In this document: positions 8,116 to 16,903 of the stretch, piece after piece | Layout: each line of letters opens with the position of its first letter | Position numbering within the stretch: position 1 is the first letter of the stretch | DNA from: Candidatus Roseilinea sp. | GTDB taxonomy: Bacteria > Chloroflexota > Anaerolineae > J036 > Brachytrichaceae | Assembly (NCBI GenBank): GCA_025055235.1 | Contig: JANWYN010000075.1 | Span: 1-50,483, forward strand | DNA: 50,483 bases | Reading direction: 5' to 3' | Position numbers and translations under genes: made by a program | The notes under the pieces: generated by a model | Databases searched by the model: none | What the model saw: only the letters and a program-made list of their open reading frames with translations | Told to the model about the DNA's origin: nothing

Positions 8116-8323
8116 CGTGCTGAGCAGCCCATCCGCTACGCTACGAAGCGAGCACGCCATCGCCGACTTCTCCTGCTGATACAGCCGAAAGTAGCGTAGC
8201 GTCATGTCCACGCTCGCGTGGCGCAGCGCCGTTTGCACGTGCTCGGTCGTCATCTCGCAGGGCACACAGTTCCGCGGCGCGAATGCCTGTGCCCAAAAGC
8301 AGGCCCATAACCGCTTGGCACAG
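8116..8323 (-). pseudogene. tyrosine recombinase (integrase) relic, frameshifted and internally deleted
   Basis: Two pieces of a phage-type integrase are readable in different frames. The first, 8246-8323, gives GLLLGTGIRAAELCALRDDD, the box I region with its catalytic Arg. The second, about 8116-8244, gives EHVQTALRHASVDMTLRYFR, the C-terminal LGHxSxxxTxxY region. The roughly 100 residues that normally separate them, including the HxxR box, are missing, and the frame changes at the junction. The protein cannot be active. Its position about 500 bp from tRNA-Lys fits an old integration event at that tRNA. Confidence 0.6.
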
Positions 8324-8514
8324 CACTGAGCCATAGTCGTCACCTTGCGCGGCCTGCTGAAGCCGCCTCCTTGATACCACACGGCTGTGTAACTGGTGAC
8401 CCGAACCGAGCGCCTCAGCTCACTATATCGGTAACGCGCCACATTTGACATCCGCAAATTTGCGGGATCTACAGGCTCCCTTCTAATCTGACCGTCAGCC
8501 ACTTTTCTGCGCTA

Positions 8515-8639
8515 CACCCAGCGTGAAAGGGTGCATTTCTATTTTTTGGCCGGGCCGCACCCTGAGCGGAGGCCCGCTGCTTTTGCGGGCCGTAGTCGAA
8601 GAGGCGGCCAATAATCTGAAATGCACCCAGCGTGAAAGG
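8515..8639. repeat. structured repeat element with direct and inverted ends
   Basis: The 16-bp word CACCCAGCGTGAAAGG occurs at 8515-8530 and again at 8624-8639. Between the copies lie inverted arms beginning GGTGCATTTC and ending GAAATGCACC, and an inner perfect stem GGCCCGC/GCGGGCC around a TGCTTTT loop. The outline is that of a small non-autonomous element or a long RNA hairpin. No coding content is seen. Confidence 0.55.
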
Positions 8640-8720
8640 CGGTCTTGAATTCTGGCAACGCGTATGCTATATTTCTGCTGCCAGTGTGCTCAAGAGAGCA
8701 GATGACTCGCCGCGCACGGG

Positions 8721-8735
8721 GAGCAGTTGACTCTT
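8721..8735 (+). repeat. 15-bp copy of tRNA-Lys internal sequence
   Basis: GAGCAGTTGACTCTT is identical to bases 8817-8831 inside tRNA-Lys (D-stem end through anticodon). A looser related copy, GAGCAGATGACTCGC, lies just upstream near 8697. These may be remnants of an earlier tRNA copy or of attachment-site rearrangement. Confidence 0.4.
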
Positions 8736-8795
8736 GCGGGGCGGGGTGAGAGGGCTGTTGACACGCCGAAAAGAGGCATCAACTGCCCGGGGCAT

Positions 8796-8868
8796 GGGCC
8801 GCTAGCTCAATTGGCAGAGCAGTTGACTCTTAATCAATTGGTTGGGGGTTCGAGTCCCTCGCGGCTCA
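8796..8868 (+). tRNA. tRNA-Lys (anticodon CTT)
   Basis: A full cloverleaf can be drawn. The acceptor stem GGGCCGC pairs with GCGGCTC, the D stem GCTC with GAGC, the anticodon stem GTTGA with TCAAT around loop CTCTTAA, and the T stem GGGGG with CCCTC around TTCGAGT; the discriminator base is A. Anticodon CTT reads the lysine codon AAG. CCA is not encoded. A strong hairpin follows four bases downstream. Confidence 0.93.
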
Positions 8869-8871
8869 CTT

Positions 8872-8908
8872 AGCGGACGAATGTGAACGGTTCGTCCGCT
8901 CCGCTTTT
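8872..8908 (+). terminator. rho-independent terminator after tRNA-Lys
   Basis: Arms AGCGGACGAA and TTCGTCCGCT form a perfect 10-bp stem with a 9-nt loop, followed by CCGCTTTT. It lies directly after the tRNA and fits its terminator. Confidence 0.75.
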
Positions 8909-9163
8909 CCGCTAGGTTTCATCCTGCTCTCAGCTTGCCTTCCTATAGTCGCGGCAACAATTGGAACGTGCGCTGTTAACTCATGCCGCGTAGAAACCCG
9001 GTCTCCAGCCTTCGCATCTTTGCAGCATCCACCAGCACGTTGGCTGTCGCCAGGTGGGAAGCCGGGTTTGCTCGGACATTGGGAGAAACACCTATTGTGT
9101 GCATCTGATAGCAACGGTCGAGCAAAACGACCGGGGTGTGCAAGGTGGAGAGGAGGAAGGGCA

Positions 9164-10735
9164 ATGCACAAAACAATACGTTTGCCGAACCGGCTGGCGA
9201 GCCTGGCCCTCTGCGCATGCGCAGCGCTCGTGCTTAGCGCATGTAGCAACCCGCTTAGGCAAGAGTCCACGCCCGAGCCCGCGCTCTCCCCGACGCGCAC
9301 GCCCGTCTCGCAACAGGAACAAATCGCGCGCGCCCAGGCCACGCCAACGACAGCACCTCGTCCCACCGCCGAGGCAAGCACGACCTCTGAAGCCGAGCCA
9401 ATGAAGCCCGCCCCCAGCGCTGCGGCGGCTACGCGCTATGCCGCCTGCAGTCAGGCCAAGCCGACCGTCGGCCAGATCACGCCGGATCTCACGAGCAACG
9501 AAGGGCAGATCGTCTACGTGACTACCGACAACAACATCGTGTTGACCGACCCGACCGGCCGCAAGATCACCCCGATCACGTCAGACGCATTCGTCTCGGA
9601 AAACCGGCAGGCCGGGCGCGTGTATCAATTCCCGACTTTCTCGAACGATGGCCGCTTCATCGCCTTCGTCAGCCTGAGCGCCTCGGAAGGCTTCGACGGC
9701 ATTACGAACACCGTCCACGTCGCGCCGGTCTCCGGCGGCGCAATCACCGATCTATACAGCACGGCGGAGTGGAACATCCCCTATGTGGACTGGTCGCCGG
9801 ATAGTAACCAGGTCGCCTTCCTAACCATCAGCCCGCGCAGCGGGGCCATCCGCGTAGTCGGGCGCAGCGGCGGCGACATCTCGATCTTCGACACCGGCTC
9901 GCCGACCTACTGGCACTGGCGCGCCGACTCCGCTGCGATGGTCACCCACCTGGGTGGTCGAGCGACGACGAAAGGCCTGGCCAACGTCTCGGTCATCGAG
10001 GCAAAAGGTTCGGTCAAGGGCGCGCAGACCATCATCGAGGAGCTGCCCGGGGCTTTTCAATCGCCGCACTGGTCGCCGGATGGCCGGCATGTGCTGTTTG
10101 CCGCTTATACGGATGGCCAAGACGAGCTGGTGCTGGCCGATGTAAGCGGCAAACCCATATGCACGCTCGAATCCGTCGAAGCCAGCGCCTACTTCGCCTG
10201 GTCGCCCAACGGCAGGTACGTCGCCGTCCTGGATACTTCGCCGTCGCCACAGGGCATCCTGGTGCCGGCGGCGTTGACGATCCATGACCTCGTCGCCGGG
10301 ACGAGCACGGTCGTCCACGACGAAGCCTCGATGTTCTTCTGGTCACCGGACGGCGAGAAGCTGGCCGTCTACTCGATCGTGTTCGATGTGACCCTCACGC
10401 CGCTGGGCAACGGCGGGGGAAAGCTCGGCGCGCCGCTCGCACAAACGCGCTCGCCGGCCTTGCGCATCGAGATCGTCAACGTCGCGACCGGCGCCAAGAT
10501 CAAGGTGGCCGATACCTACCCTTCGCGCCAGTTCATCCGGTACTTCCCTTACTTCGACCAGTACTCGCGCGCCATTACACCCTGGTCGCCCGATGGACGC
10601 CGGCTCGTCCTGGCCAGCATCTCACCGGCGCGCGAGACGGCGGACATCGCCGTCGCCACCCTGAACACTGCCGGCACCGGCGTAGACCTGAACCGCATCG
10701 CCGCCGGCACGATCGCATTCTGGTCGCCCAGATGA
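9164..10735 (+). CDS. lipoprotein with TolB/PD40-type beta-propeller
   Basis: A 523-residue exported lipoprotein. The start at 9164 has AGGAGGAAGG just upstream. Residues 1-25 form a signal peptide ending LVLSAC, a lipobox with Cys as the lipid anchor, followed by a Pro/Thr/Ala-rich linker to about residue 85. The rest carries repeated WSPD-type blades, such as YVDWSPDSNQVAFL, HWSPDGRHVLFAAY, FAWSPNGRYVAVL and FFWSPDGEKLAVYS, ending IAFWSPR. These PD40/WD40-like repeats build a beta-propeller. It is followed after 14 bases by a related gene and both end in the same AFWSP motif, so they are tandem paralogues. No catalytic site is seen; a binding or scaffold role at the cell surface is likely, with unknown ligand. 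Confidence 0.85.
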   Translation: MHKTIRLPNRLASLALCACAALVLSACSNPLRQESTPEPALSPTRTPVSQQEQIARAQATPTTAPRPTAEASTTSEAEPMKPAPSAAAATRYAACSQAKPTVGQITPDLTSNEGQIVYVTTDNNIVLTDPTGRKITPITSDAFVSENRQAGRVYQFPTFSNDGRFIAFVSLSASEGFDGITNTVHVAPVSGGAITDLYSTAEWNIPYVDWSPDSNQVAFLTISPRSGAIRVVGRSGGDISIFDTGSPTYWHWRADSAAMVTHLGGRATTKGLANVSVIEAKGSVKGAQTIIEELPGAFQSPHWSPDGRHVLFAAYTDGQDELVLADVSGKPICTLESVEASAYFAWSPNGRYVAVLDTSPSPQGILVPAALTIHDLVAGTSTVVHDEASMFFWSPDGEKLAVYSIVFDVTLTPLGNGGGKLGAPLAQTRSPALRIEIVNVATGAKIKVADTYPSRQFIRYFPYFDQYSRAITPWSPDGRRLVLASISPARETADIAVATLNTAGTGVDLNRIAAGTIAFWSPR

Positions 10736-10749
10736 GGCAACGATAAGAC

Positions 10750-12309
10750 ATGAAGAGAGCGAGCAACCACTTCCTCCTTGTGACAACGGCCATACTTGCG
10801 GCTGTTGGGCTGAGCGCATGCAGCCTCAGCATACCCGCCCAACAAAAACCGCGCGTGGAACTGCCCCAGGAATTCCGCCTGCCGCAGAACGATTTGGTCA
10901 AGACGTTCGAGCGCCGCGTGGGGCGGATCGCCGTCGTCGCCGAGGATGGCAACATCCTGGTCATGGATCAAACCGGTGGTGACGTGGTGCGCATCACCCG
11001 CGACGGCAACCGGCTGACGCCTGGGAGAAACGAAGCGCTGTTCTACAGCCTGCCGGTCTGGTCGCCCGACGCCAAGCAGATCGCGCTGGTGGAGTTGACC
11101 GCCCGGCGCACCCCCGCCAACGCCTTGATTGAACTCAACCCGGAGGCGGTGGTGATCCAACGCGGGCCGAACAGCGTCGTGATCGAGCAAACGGAGGAGG
11201 GGCAAACGATGCAGCCTGTTGAGCCGGGCATGCACATCGAGCGCCGGCCACAGCGCGTCATCATCCAGCGCAGCGCGGAGGGCGGCGAACTCGTCTCCAG
11301 CGCCGTATACCTCGCTTCGGCAGACGGCAAACGCCCGCTGCGCGAAGTCTTCCTCTCCAAAACGCACGACATCCCCTACCTCGACTGGTCGCCGGATAGC
11401 TCACACATTGCCTTCCTCGCCCAGAGCATCGAGGATCAGACCTACGAGGTGAACGTGATCGCCACGCAAGATGGCGCTCGCCCGCGCAAGCTGTTTGAAG
11501 GGGAATCCGTCTTCTGGAACTGGAACCCTGACGGCAAAACGCTGGTGGCCAAGGTCAGCGCATCGAACGGTGCGCCGGACCGGTTGACCTTGGTGGACGT
11601 CGTCAACGACCAGACGACGCGCATCTCAAACAAAGAGCGGCTGGCGTTCCAGTCGCCCCACTTCTCACCGGACGGCGGATACATGCTCATCACCGAGTCC
11701 GCCGGCTCGGGCCGGCACAAGTTGGTCCTGGCCGACCGAATGGGCAAGCCGGTGCGAACGCTCACCGAGTTCGAGGGGCGCATCAGCTTCGCGTGGTCGC
11801 CGGCCGGCGCGAAAGTCGCCTACGTCGTGCATGCCGACGAGCGCGAGCCCGGCGGCCCGCTCACTGTGCTCGACGTGAACACCGGCATCAAGAAGGTGAT
11901 CAGCAACAAGCCGGTCGTGGCGTTCTTCTGGTCGCCCGACGGCCAGCGCATCGCCAGCTTCAGCAGCGCCAGCGCCACCGACATCCCGCCGGACTTCAAG
12001 GGCTTCGACTTCACGCCGCCGCTGGATGTGCCATACATGCTGCTGGAGACGATCAACCCGGAGGACGGCAGCGCGCGCGGCTTGTTCTACTTCGCACCGA
12101 CGACGGCCTTCCAACGGCTCGCCGCCGAATTCGACCGCTACAGCCGGTCGGTCACGATCTGGTCGCCGGACAGCCGCAAGCTCGTGTTTACGCTCACCTA
12201 CGGCAACGCCAACGGCACGCGCGACTACATACTGGAGACGGAGGCATCGGGCAGCATCAACCCGCGCGTGATCGGCAACGGGTCGCTGGCCTTCTGGTCG
12301 CCGAAGTGA
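10750..12309 (+). CDS. second lipoprotein with PD40-type beta-propeller, paralogue of its neighbour
   Basis: A 519-residue lipoprotein with signal peptide and lipobox GLSAC at residues 20-24. It shares the layout of the gene before it: YLDWSPDSSHIAFL, FSPDGGYMLITES, FAWSPAGAKVAYV, FFWSPDGQRIASF and a final LAFWSPK. Around residues 115-175 it has an insertion rich in Glu, Gln and Arg (with EQTEEGQTMQPVEPG) that the neighbour lacks. GAGG lies 13 bases before the ATG, so translation may depend on the upstream gene. It ends four bases before the convergent barstar gene. Function is unknown beyond a propeller fold held at the membrane. Confidence 0.83.
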   Translation: MKRASNHFLLVTTAILAAVGLSACSLSIPAQQKPRVELPQEFRLPQNDLVKTFERRVGRIAVVAEDGNILVMDQTGGDVVRITRDGNRLTPGRNEALFYSLPVWSPDAKQIALVELTARRTPANALIELNPEAVVIQRGPNSVVIEQTEEGQTMQPVEPGMHIERRPQRVIIQRSAEGGELVSSAVYLASADGKRPLREVFLSKTHDIPYLDWSPDSSHIAFLAQSIEDQTYEVNVIATQDGARPRKLFEGESVFWNWNPDGKTLVAKVSASNGAPDRLTLVDVVNDQTTRISNKERLAFQSPHFSPDGGYMLITESAGSGRHKLVLADRMGKPVRTLTEFEGRISFAWSPAGAKVAYVVHADEREPGGPLTVLDVNTGIKKVISNKPVVAFFWSPDGQRIASFSSASATDIPPDFKGFDFTPPLDVPYMLLETINPEDGSARGLFYFAPTTAFQRLAAEFDRYSRSVTIWSPDSRKLVFTLTYGNANGTRDYILETEASGSINPRVIGNGSLAFWSPK

Positions 12310-12313
12310 AGGC

Positions 12314-12742
12314 TCACAGATCGGGATAGATTGCTTCGGCCCCGCGCACGAGCACATACATCGGCGTTCCGGCGTCGCGCCAGGATTTGACGGCGCCTTC
12401 GAAGATGTCCATCGCCGTTGCCCAATCGCGTGGCGTGCTCAGTTCGAACTGGCCGGCGCGGTCGAAGAGCACGACGTAGCCCTGCGCCGGCGCCCACGAG
12501 AGATCGTTCACGCACTCCTCGAAGGCGTCCCAATTCGGACGGAAGTAGGCCGGGAACTCCATCGCTGCGGCACAGGCCTGCAGGAAGGAGGCCTTGTCAC
12601 GAATCTCGCGCCCGTCCAGATAGAACAAACGCCACCCCGCCTTCTCCAGCACGCGCCTGAGCGTCGCCTCTGACGTGCGCGACCGGAAGCGATACACCCC
12701 CGGCGGGTGTGCCTGCGAGAGGACGGCCTGTATCTTGCTCAT
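12314..12742 (-). CDS. barstar-family ribonuclease inhibitor
   Basis: A 142-residue protein of the barstar fold, an intracellular inhibitor that plugs the active site of barnase/RNase Sa-type enzymes. Typical parts are LFYLDGREIRDKASFLQACA near 39-58 and FPAYFRPNWDAFEECVNDLS near 63-82, the helix that contacts the ribonuclease, then YVVLFDRAGQF. Its start overlaps the stop of the ribonuclease gene by four bases, so toxin and inhibitor are made together. The pairing gives strong support for function. Confidence 0.88.
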   Translation of the reverse strand: MSKIQAVLSQAHPPGVYRFRSRTSEATLRRVLEKAGWRLFYLDGREIRDKASFLQACAAAMEFPAYFRPNWDAFEECVNDLSWAPAQGYVVLFDRAGQFELSTPRDWATAMDIFEGAVKSWRDAGTPMYVLVRGAEAIYPDL

Positions 12743-13245
12743 CGTTCGATCACCCGCACGAAGCTTTCATAATGATCCGCGGTGTAGTAGATCTCACCCC
12801 CTGCGCCCATCACGATGCGCCGCGCGCCGCGGTCGCGTTCGCCCGGCGTCCGCACGGTGTACTCGCGATAGTAGCCCCGCGGCTTGATGGGCAGCCGGCG
12901 CTCGCGGTTCTGGAAGATCGTCCCGTCCTGGCGATACGGGAAGGGGCCGCCGTGCCGGATGAGCGCGAGCGTTTGCTGCGCCTCGCGCGGCAGCTCGTCC
13001 ACGAACACCACCGGCAGACCGTCTATGCGCGCCGGCCGCGTTCGGGACGCGACGGTGGGCTGGACGGTCGCAGCCGGCGTCGCCGCGACAGTTTGATTCG
13101 GTGGCGCAGTCGGCGTGGCCGCTACGGTCGGCGCCTGCGAGGCAGCCGGCGCCGCGCTGCACGACGCGATCAGGCCGGTGACGACCAGGCACCATAGCGC
13201 CAGCACGACGACAAGCTGATGCAGGCGCGATCCGGCGTCATTCAT
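12739..13245 (-). CDS. exported RNase Sa/barnase-family ribonuclease (lipoprotein-like)
   Basis: A 168-residue guanyl-type ribonuclease. ATG at 13245 is chosen because AAGGAG lies nine bases upstream. Residues 10-29 form a signal segment ending LIASC, a possible lipobox, followed by an Ala/Thr/Pro-rich linker (30-70). The catalytic domain has FVDELPREAQQTLALI, GYYREYTVRTPGERDRG and YYTADHYESF. By family knowledge the Glu of YREYTV (E128), an Arg of RGARRIV and the His of DHY (H158) form the active site; all are present. Export together with the cytoplasmic barstar suggests protection against its own enzyme before secretion. It could serve in competition or nutrient recovery. Confidence 0.88.
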   Translation of the reverse strand: MNDAGSRLHQLVVVLALWCLVVTGLIASCSAAPAASQAPTVAATPTAPPNQTVAATPAATVQPTVASRTRPARIDGLPVVFVDELPREAQQTLALIRHGGPFPYRQDGTIFQNRERRLPIKPRGYYREYTVRTPGERDRGARRIVMGAGGEIYYTADHYESFVRVIER

Positions 13246-13365
13246 CACGGCTGCTCCTTCCTTCCGACGCGCGCTCTCTCCGGCGCGTCTGCATGGATCG
13301 CCAGTATATACATGCGCCGACAGAGAATCGTCAAATGTCACCGGCGCGCTCTACAATTCGGCAAC

Positions 13366-13959
<594 letters not shown>

Positions 13960-14198
13960 TGGGGCACCTGAAGCAGATTCTCGATTGATGGATTGCGCAG
14001 AAGTTGTTCTTTGAACTCCGGGGATCACTGTGGCCGCGTGCCCCGCACCATGCCCGCGCAAGCGGGGAGTGCGTGGGCATGACGATGTGGCAGGTGCGCA
14101 ACCTTCAGGCAATCAGCGAAGCCTTGCTGATACTGAATCGGCACCGATGGCGGATAATCCGAGTGCATCGCTCCTGAGAACCGAACGAAGGACGAATC
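13960..14198. other. intergenic stretch with a dispersed GGGCATGACGAT-type repeat
   Basis: This 239-bp gap has no gene. Around 14046-14094 it holds a GC-rich palindrome-like repeat with CCCGCGCAAGCGGGG followed by GGGCATGACGATG. The same tail occurs near 16704, 16965 and 17114, so it belongs to a dispersed extragenic family. Confidence 0.5.
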
Positions 14199-15248
14199 AT
14201 GAGAATCGAAGATCTCGATACCCCCGCGCTCGTGGTAGACCTCGACAAGCTCGAGGCGAACATCGCCAAATTGCAGTCCTATCTTTCGTCGCACGGCATC
14301 GCCAACCGCCCCCATATCAAGACGCACAAGATCCCCGAGATCGCGCACATGCAAATCCGCGCCGGCGCCGTTGGCATCACCTGCCAGAAGCTCGGCGAGG
14401 CGGAAGTGATGGCCGACGCCGGCATCCGCGACATCTTCATCCCCTACAACCTGCTGGGCGAGCACAAGCTGGCGCGGCTGGCCAAGCTGATGCAACGCGC
14501 CACGGTCAGCGTCACGGCCGACTCCGAAGTGACCGCGCGTGGCCTGTCCGAGGCTGCACAAATGGCCAACCGGCCGTTGACCGTGCTGGTCGAGTTCGAC
14601 GCCGGCGCGCACCGCTGCGGCGTGCAATCGCCGCAAGAGGCGGCTGCGTTGGCGAAGTGCATCGCCGGCCTGCCCGGGCTGACCTTCGGCGGGCTGATGT
14701 GCTATCCGAACACGCCGCAGCTCGACCCGTTCGTGCGCGAGACGCGCGCGCTGCTCGAAGCCGAAGGGCTGGGCATCGCCCGCGTGAGTGGCGGCGGCAC
14801 GGCCTGCATGTGGCAAGCACATACCCATCGCGAGCTGACCGAGCACCGCGCCGGCATGTATATCTACGGCGACCGAGCCACGGTGCAGGCCGGCGCGATG
14901 CGCCTGGAGGAATGCTCGTTCACGGTGATCGCCACCGTAGTCAGCCGGCCCACCGCCGACCGCGGCATCCTGGACTGCGGCAGCAAGACGCTCTCGTCCG
15001 ACCTGCTCGGTCTGCAAGGTCACGGCCTGATCCTGGAGTATCCCGAAGCGGTCATCTATGGCTTGTCGGAGGAGCACGGCCACGTGGACTTCTCGGCCTG
15101 CCCGAAGAAGCCGGCCATCGGCGAGCGGGTGACCGTGCTGCCCAACCACTGCTGCCCGGTCAGCAACCTGTTCGATCGCGTCGTCGGCGTGCGCAACGGC
15201 AACGTCGAGCTGACCTGGCGCGTGGCGGCCCGGGGCGCGGTGCAGTGA
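14199..15248 (+). CDS. D-threonine aldolase / D-serine dehydratase-like PLP enzyme
   Basis: A 349-residue fold-type III PLP enzyme. The N-terminal alanine-racemase-like barrel starts with DLDTPALVVDLDKLEANI and has RPHIKTHK at 37-44, where the first Lys binds PLP. SGGGTACMW around 200 is the phosphate loop. The C-terminal beta domain ends with PNHCCPVSNLFD, whose His and Cys bind the metal in D-threonine aldolase and D-serine dehydratase relatives. Such enzymes split D-3-hydroxy amino acids or deaminate D-serine. Which one applies cannot be told from sequence alone. It converges on a class V aminotransferase, with a shared terminator between. Confidence 0.85.
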   Translation: MRIEDLDTPALVVDLDKLEANIAKLQSYLSSHGIANRPHIKTHKIPEIAHMQIRAGAVGITCQKLGEAEVMADAGIRDIFIPYNLLGEHKLARLAKLMQRATVSVTADSEVTARGLSEAAQMANRPLTVLVEFDAGAHRCGVQSPQEAAALAKCIAGLPGLTFGGLMCYPNTPQLDPFVRETRALLEAEGLGIARVSGGGTACMWQAHTHRELTEHRAGMYIYGDRATVQAGAMRLEECSFTVIATVVSRPTADRGILDCGSKTLSSDLLGLQGHGLILEYPEAVIYGLSEEHGHVDFSACPKKPAIGERVTVLPNHCCPVSNLFDRVVGVRNGNVELTWRVAARGAVQ

Positions 15249-15260
15249 AACGCGGCGCGT

Positions 15261-15289
15261 CGCCTAACGCGCTCAGAGCGCGTTAGGCG
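15261..15289. terminator. bidirectional hairpin between convergent genes
   Basis: Arms CGCCTAACGCGCTC and GAGCGCGTTAGGCG are perfect 14-base complements with one base between them, so about 13 pairs and a 3-base loop. It lies between two convergent stops and probably ends transcripts from both sides, although no long T run follows. Confidence 0.65.
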
Positions 15290-15291
15290 GT

Positions 15292-16506
15292 TTAGCTGCA
15301 TTCCGGCACGTGCGCGAACAGCGCCTGCGCCAGCGTCTCCAGTTCGTCCTCGGTGGTATAAGCCTGCACCGACAGCCGGGCCAGCTTGAGGTGATGCCAC
15401 TGAATCAGCGGCATCTCGATGCGGTAGCGCTCGTGCAGGGTCTCCCGCAGCGCGTCGAGGTTCACCCGGTCGGGCAGCCGGATCGCGGCCATCTGGCTGA
15501 ACCAGTCGAACGACTCCGGGCAGATCGGCTCGACGTCGAAGTGCGCCTCGATGCGCCGGCGTGTCTGGCAGACCATCTCGTGGCAGCGCATGCGCACGGC
15601 GTCCCAGTCGTGCCGGCGCATGAAGTCAATCGCCGCCGGCACGGCCAGGAAGGCCGCTAGGTCGCGCGTGCCGAATTGTTCCACGTAGTCCTGCATCGGC
15701 TTGTCGGAGACGGCGTCCGGCCGCCAGCCGTGGCCGACGATGAGCGGCTCGATCAGGTGCTGGACCTCGCGCCGGGCGTAGAGGAACGCGCTGCCCTTCG
15801 GCCCCATCATCCACTTGTGGCAGTTGCCGGTGTAGAAGTCGGCGCCGATCGCGTCGAGGTCGAGCGCGCGCTGGCCGGGCACGTGCGCGCCATCCACGAC
15901 GGAGAGGATGCCGGCCTCGCGCGCGCGGCGGCAGATCTCCTGCACCGGGAAGGTGAGCGCCGTGGGCGAGGTGATGTGGCTGAGATACACCACGCGGGTG
16001 CGCGGTGTGACGCCCTGCCAGAATTCCTCAACCCACGCTTCGGGCGTGCTCACCGGCAGCGGCATGTGCCGGCGGATGTAGCGCGCGCCGGTCTTGCTGC
16101 AGGCGTAGGCCCAGGCGTTGTTGCACGCGCCGTATTCGTGGTCGGTGGTGAGGATCTGGTCGCCCTCACGCAGCCACGATCGCAGGGAATGGGCGACGAC
16201 GTTGACGCCCATGGTGGCATTAGTGACGAAGGCGAGCTGGTCGGGCGCGGTGCCCAGGTAGTCGGCCAGCGCGGCGCGGGCGGCGTCCATGTTCTCCAGC
16301 CAGCGATGCACGTAGCCGCCGGGGTGGCGTTCGAACTCGCGCTGCCAGCGCTGGTATTCCTCGAAGACCGGGCGTGGGCATGCGCCGAACGAGCCGTGGT
16401 TGAGCAGCACGATGTCGCGGCGGAGCAGGAAGAGGGGGGAGAGGTCGGTTGGGTCGGGCAGGTCATTCAAGTCGGTCAGGTCGGGCGGGTTGGTTGAGGT
16501 GGTCAT
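15292..16506 (-). CDS. class V aminotransferase, isopenicillin-N-epimerase-like
   Basis: A 404-residue fold-type I PLP enzyme. It has LNHGSFGACPRPVFE at 35-49, VTNATMGVNVV at 94-104, VVDGAHVPGQ at 203-212 with the Asp that contacts the pyridine nitrogen, and FYTGNCHKWMMGPKG at 224-238 with Lys231 as the likely PLP lysine. This set matches the isopenicillin N epimerase-like group, many of which act as cysteine desulfurase-like or epimerase enzymes of unknown substrate. The first 20 residues are repeats of Asp, Leu, Pro and Thr, from a repetitive DNA tract, so the true start may be further in, near LSPLFLLRRDIV. Confidence 0.83.
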   Translation of the reverse strand: MTTSTNPPDLTDLNDLPDPTDLSPLFLLRRDIVLLNHGSFGACPRPVFEEYQRWQREFERHPGGYVHRWLENMDAARAALADYLGTAPDQLAFVTNATMGVNVVAHSLRSWLREGDQILTTDHEYGACNNAWAYACSKTGARYIRRHMPLPVSTPEAWVEEFWQGVTPRTRVVYLSHITSPTALTFPVQEICRRAREAGILSVVDGAHVPGQRALDLDAIGADFYTGNCHKWMMGPKGSAFLYARREVQHLIEPLIVGHGWRPDAVSDKPMQDYVEQFGTRDLAAFLAVPAAIDFMRRHDWDAVRMRCHEMVCQTRRRIEAHFDVEPICPESFDWFSQMAAIRLPDRVNLDALRETLHERYRIEMPLIQWHHLKLARLSVQAYTTEDELETLAQALFAHVPECS

Positions 16507-16636
16507 GGTGTGTGAATGGTCGGACAGGTGGCGATGGTGTTGCGTTTGGTGGGGTGAGTGTAGCGCGTTGGCCGCCTGCGCCTACCATGCGATTGGCGAT
16601 CGCCCACCCTGTCAACGCGGCTCATTCATGACCACT

Positions 16637-16844
16637 GGATGCCCGTCCTTTGATCCCGTGGCTTTTGGCTCGGCCACGAGCCAAAGGATCATGGGACCTC
16701 CGCGGGCATGACGATCCCAGCGCCCGGCGCTGAACCGCCGGGCTGAGAGGGCCGGGCGGGACATCTTCGCCAAGCTCAGCCCACGACGACCGCACGAACC
16801 GCACATCGCCCGCTGCTTTCAGCGCGGCTCATTCATGGCCGCGC
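16637..16844. repeat. ~200-bp duplicated block, copy A
   Basis: The block runs from GGATGCCCGTCCTTTGATCC to TCATTCATGGCCGCGC. It repeats at 16904-17104 with few changes: a short insertion (GATCAT) near 16687 and scattered substitutions. It holds internal palindromic parts such as CTTTTGGCTCGG/CCACGAGCCAAAGG. It has no coding sense. Confidence 0.8.
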
Positions 16845-16852
16845 CTCCCTAT

Positions 16853-16880
16853 CGTCATTCCCGCGTAAGCGGGAATCCAG
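16853..16880. repeat. TCATTCCCGCG..GGGAATCC dispersed palindromic repeat
   Basis: CATTCCCGCGTAAGCGGGAATCC is a widespread type of bacterial extragenic palindrome. A broken copy with an inserted GC-rich hairpin lies at 23503-23551. It sits between the two duplicated blocks. Confidence 0.65.
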
Positions 16881-16903
16881 AGTCCAGGTTCGCACTGAAT
16901 GCT

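Larger units (their letters stand above)
7978..8795. other. gene-poor stretch with integrase relic and repeats
   Basis: This 818-bp stretch between the Csx3-like gene and tRNA-Lys holds no intact gene that I can support. It contains a decayed tyrosine recombinase at 8116-8323, a structured repeat element at 8515-8639 and short repeats of tRNA sequence near 8721. It looks like the scar of a former mobile element beside a tRNA gene. Confidence 0.6.

Noticed and set aside
1-8795. CRISPR array near the cas genes
   Set aside because: No regularly spaced 25-40 bp repeats are seen; the array must lie to the left of the window or elsewhere.
14030-15286. 418-codon plus-strand frame overlapping the D-threonine-aldolase-like gene
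   Set aside because: It is in another frame of a well-supported enzyme and its product is Arg/Ala-rich without family likeness.
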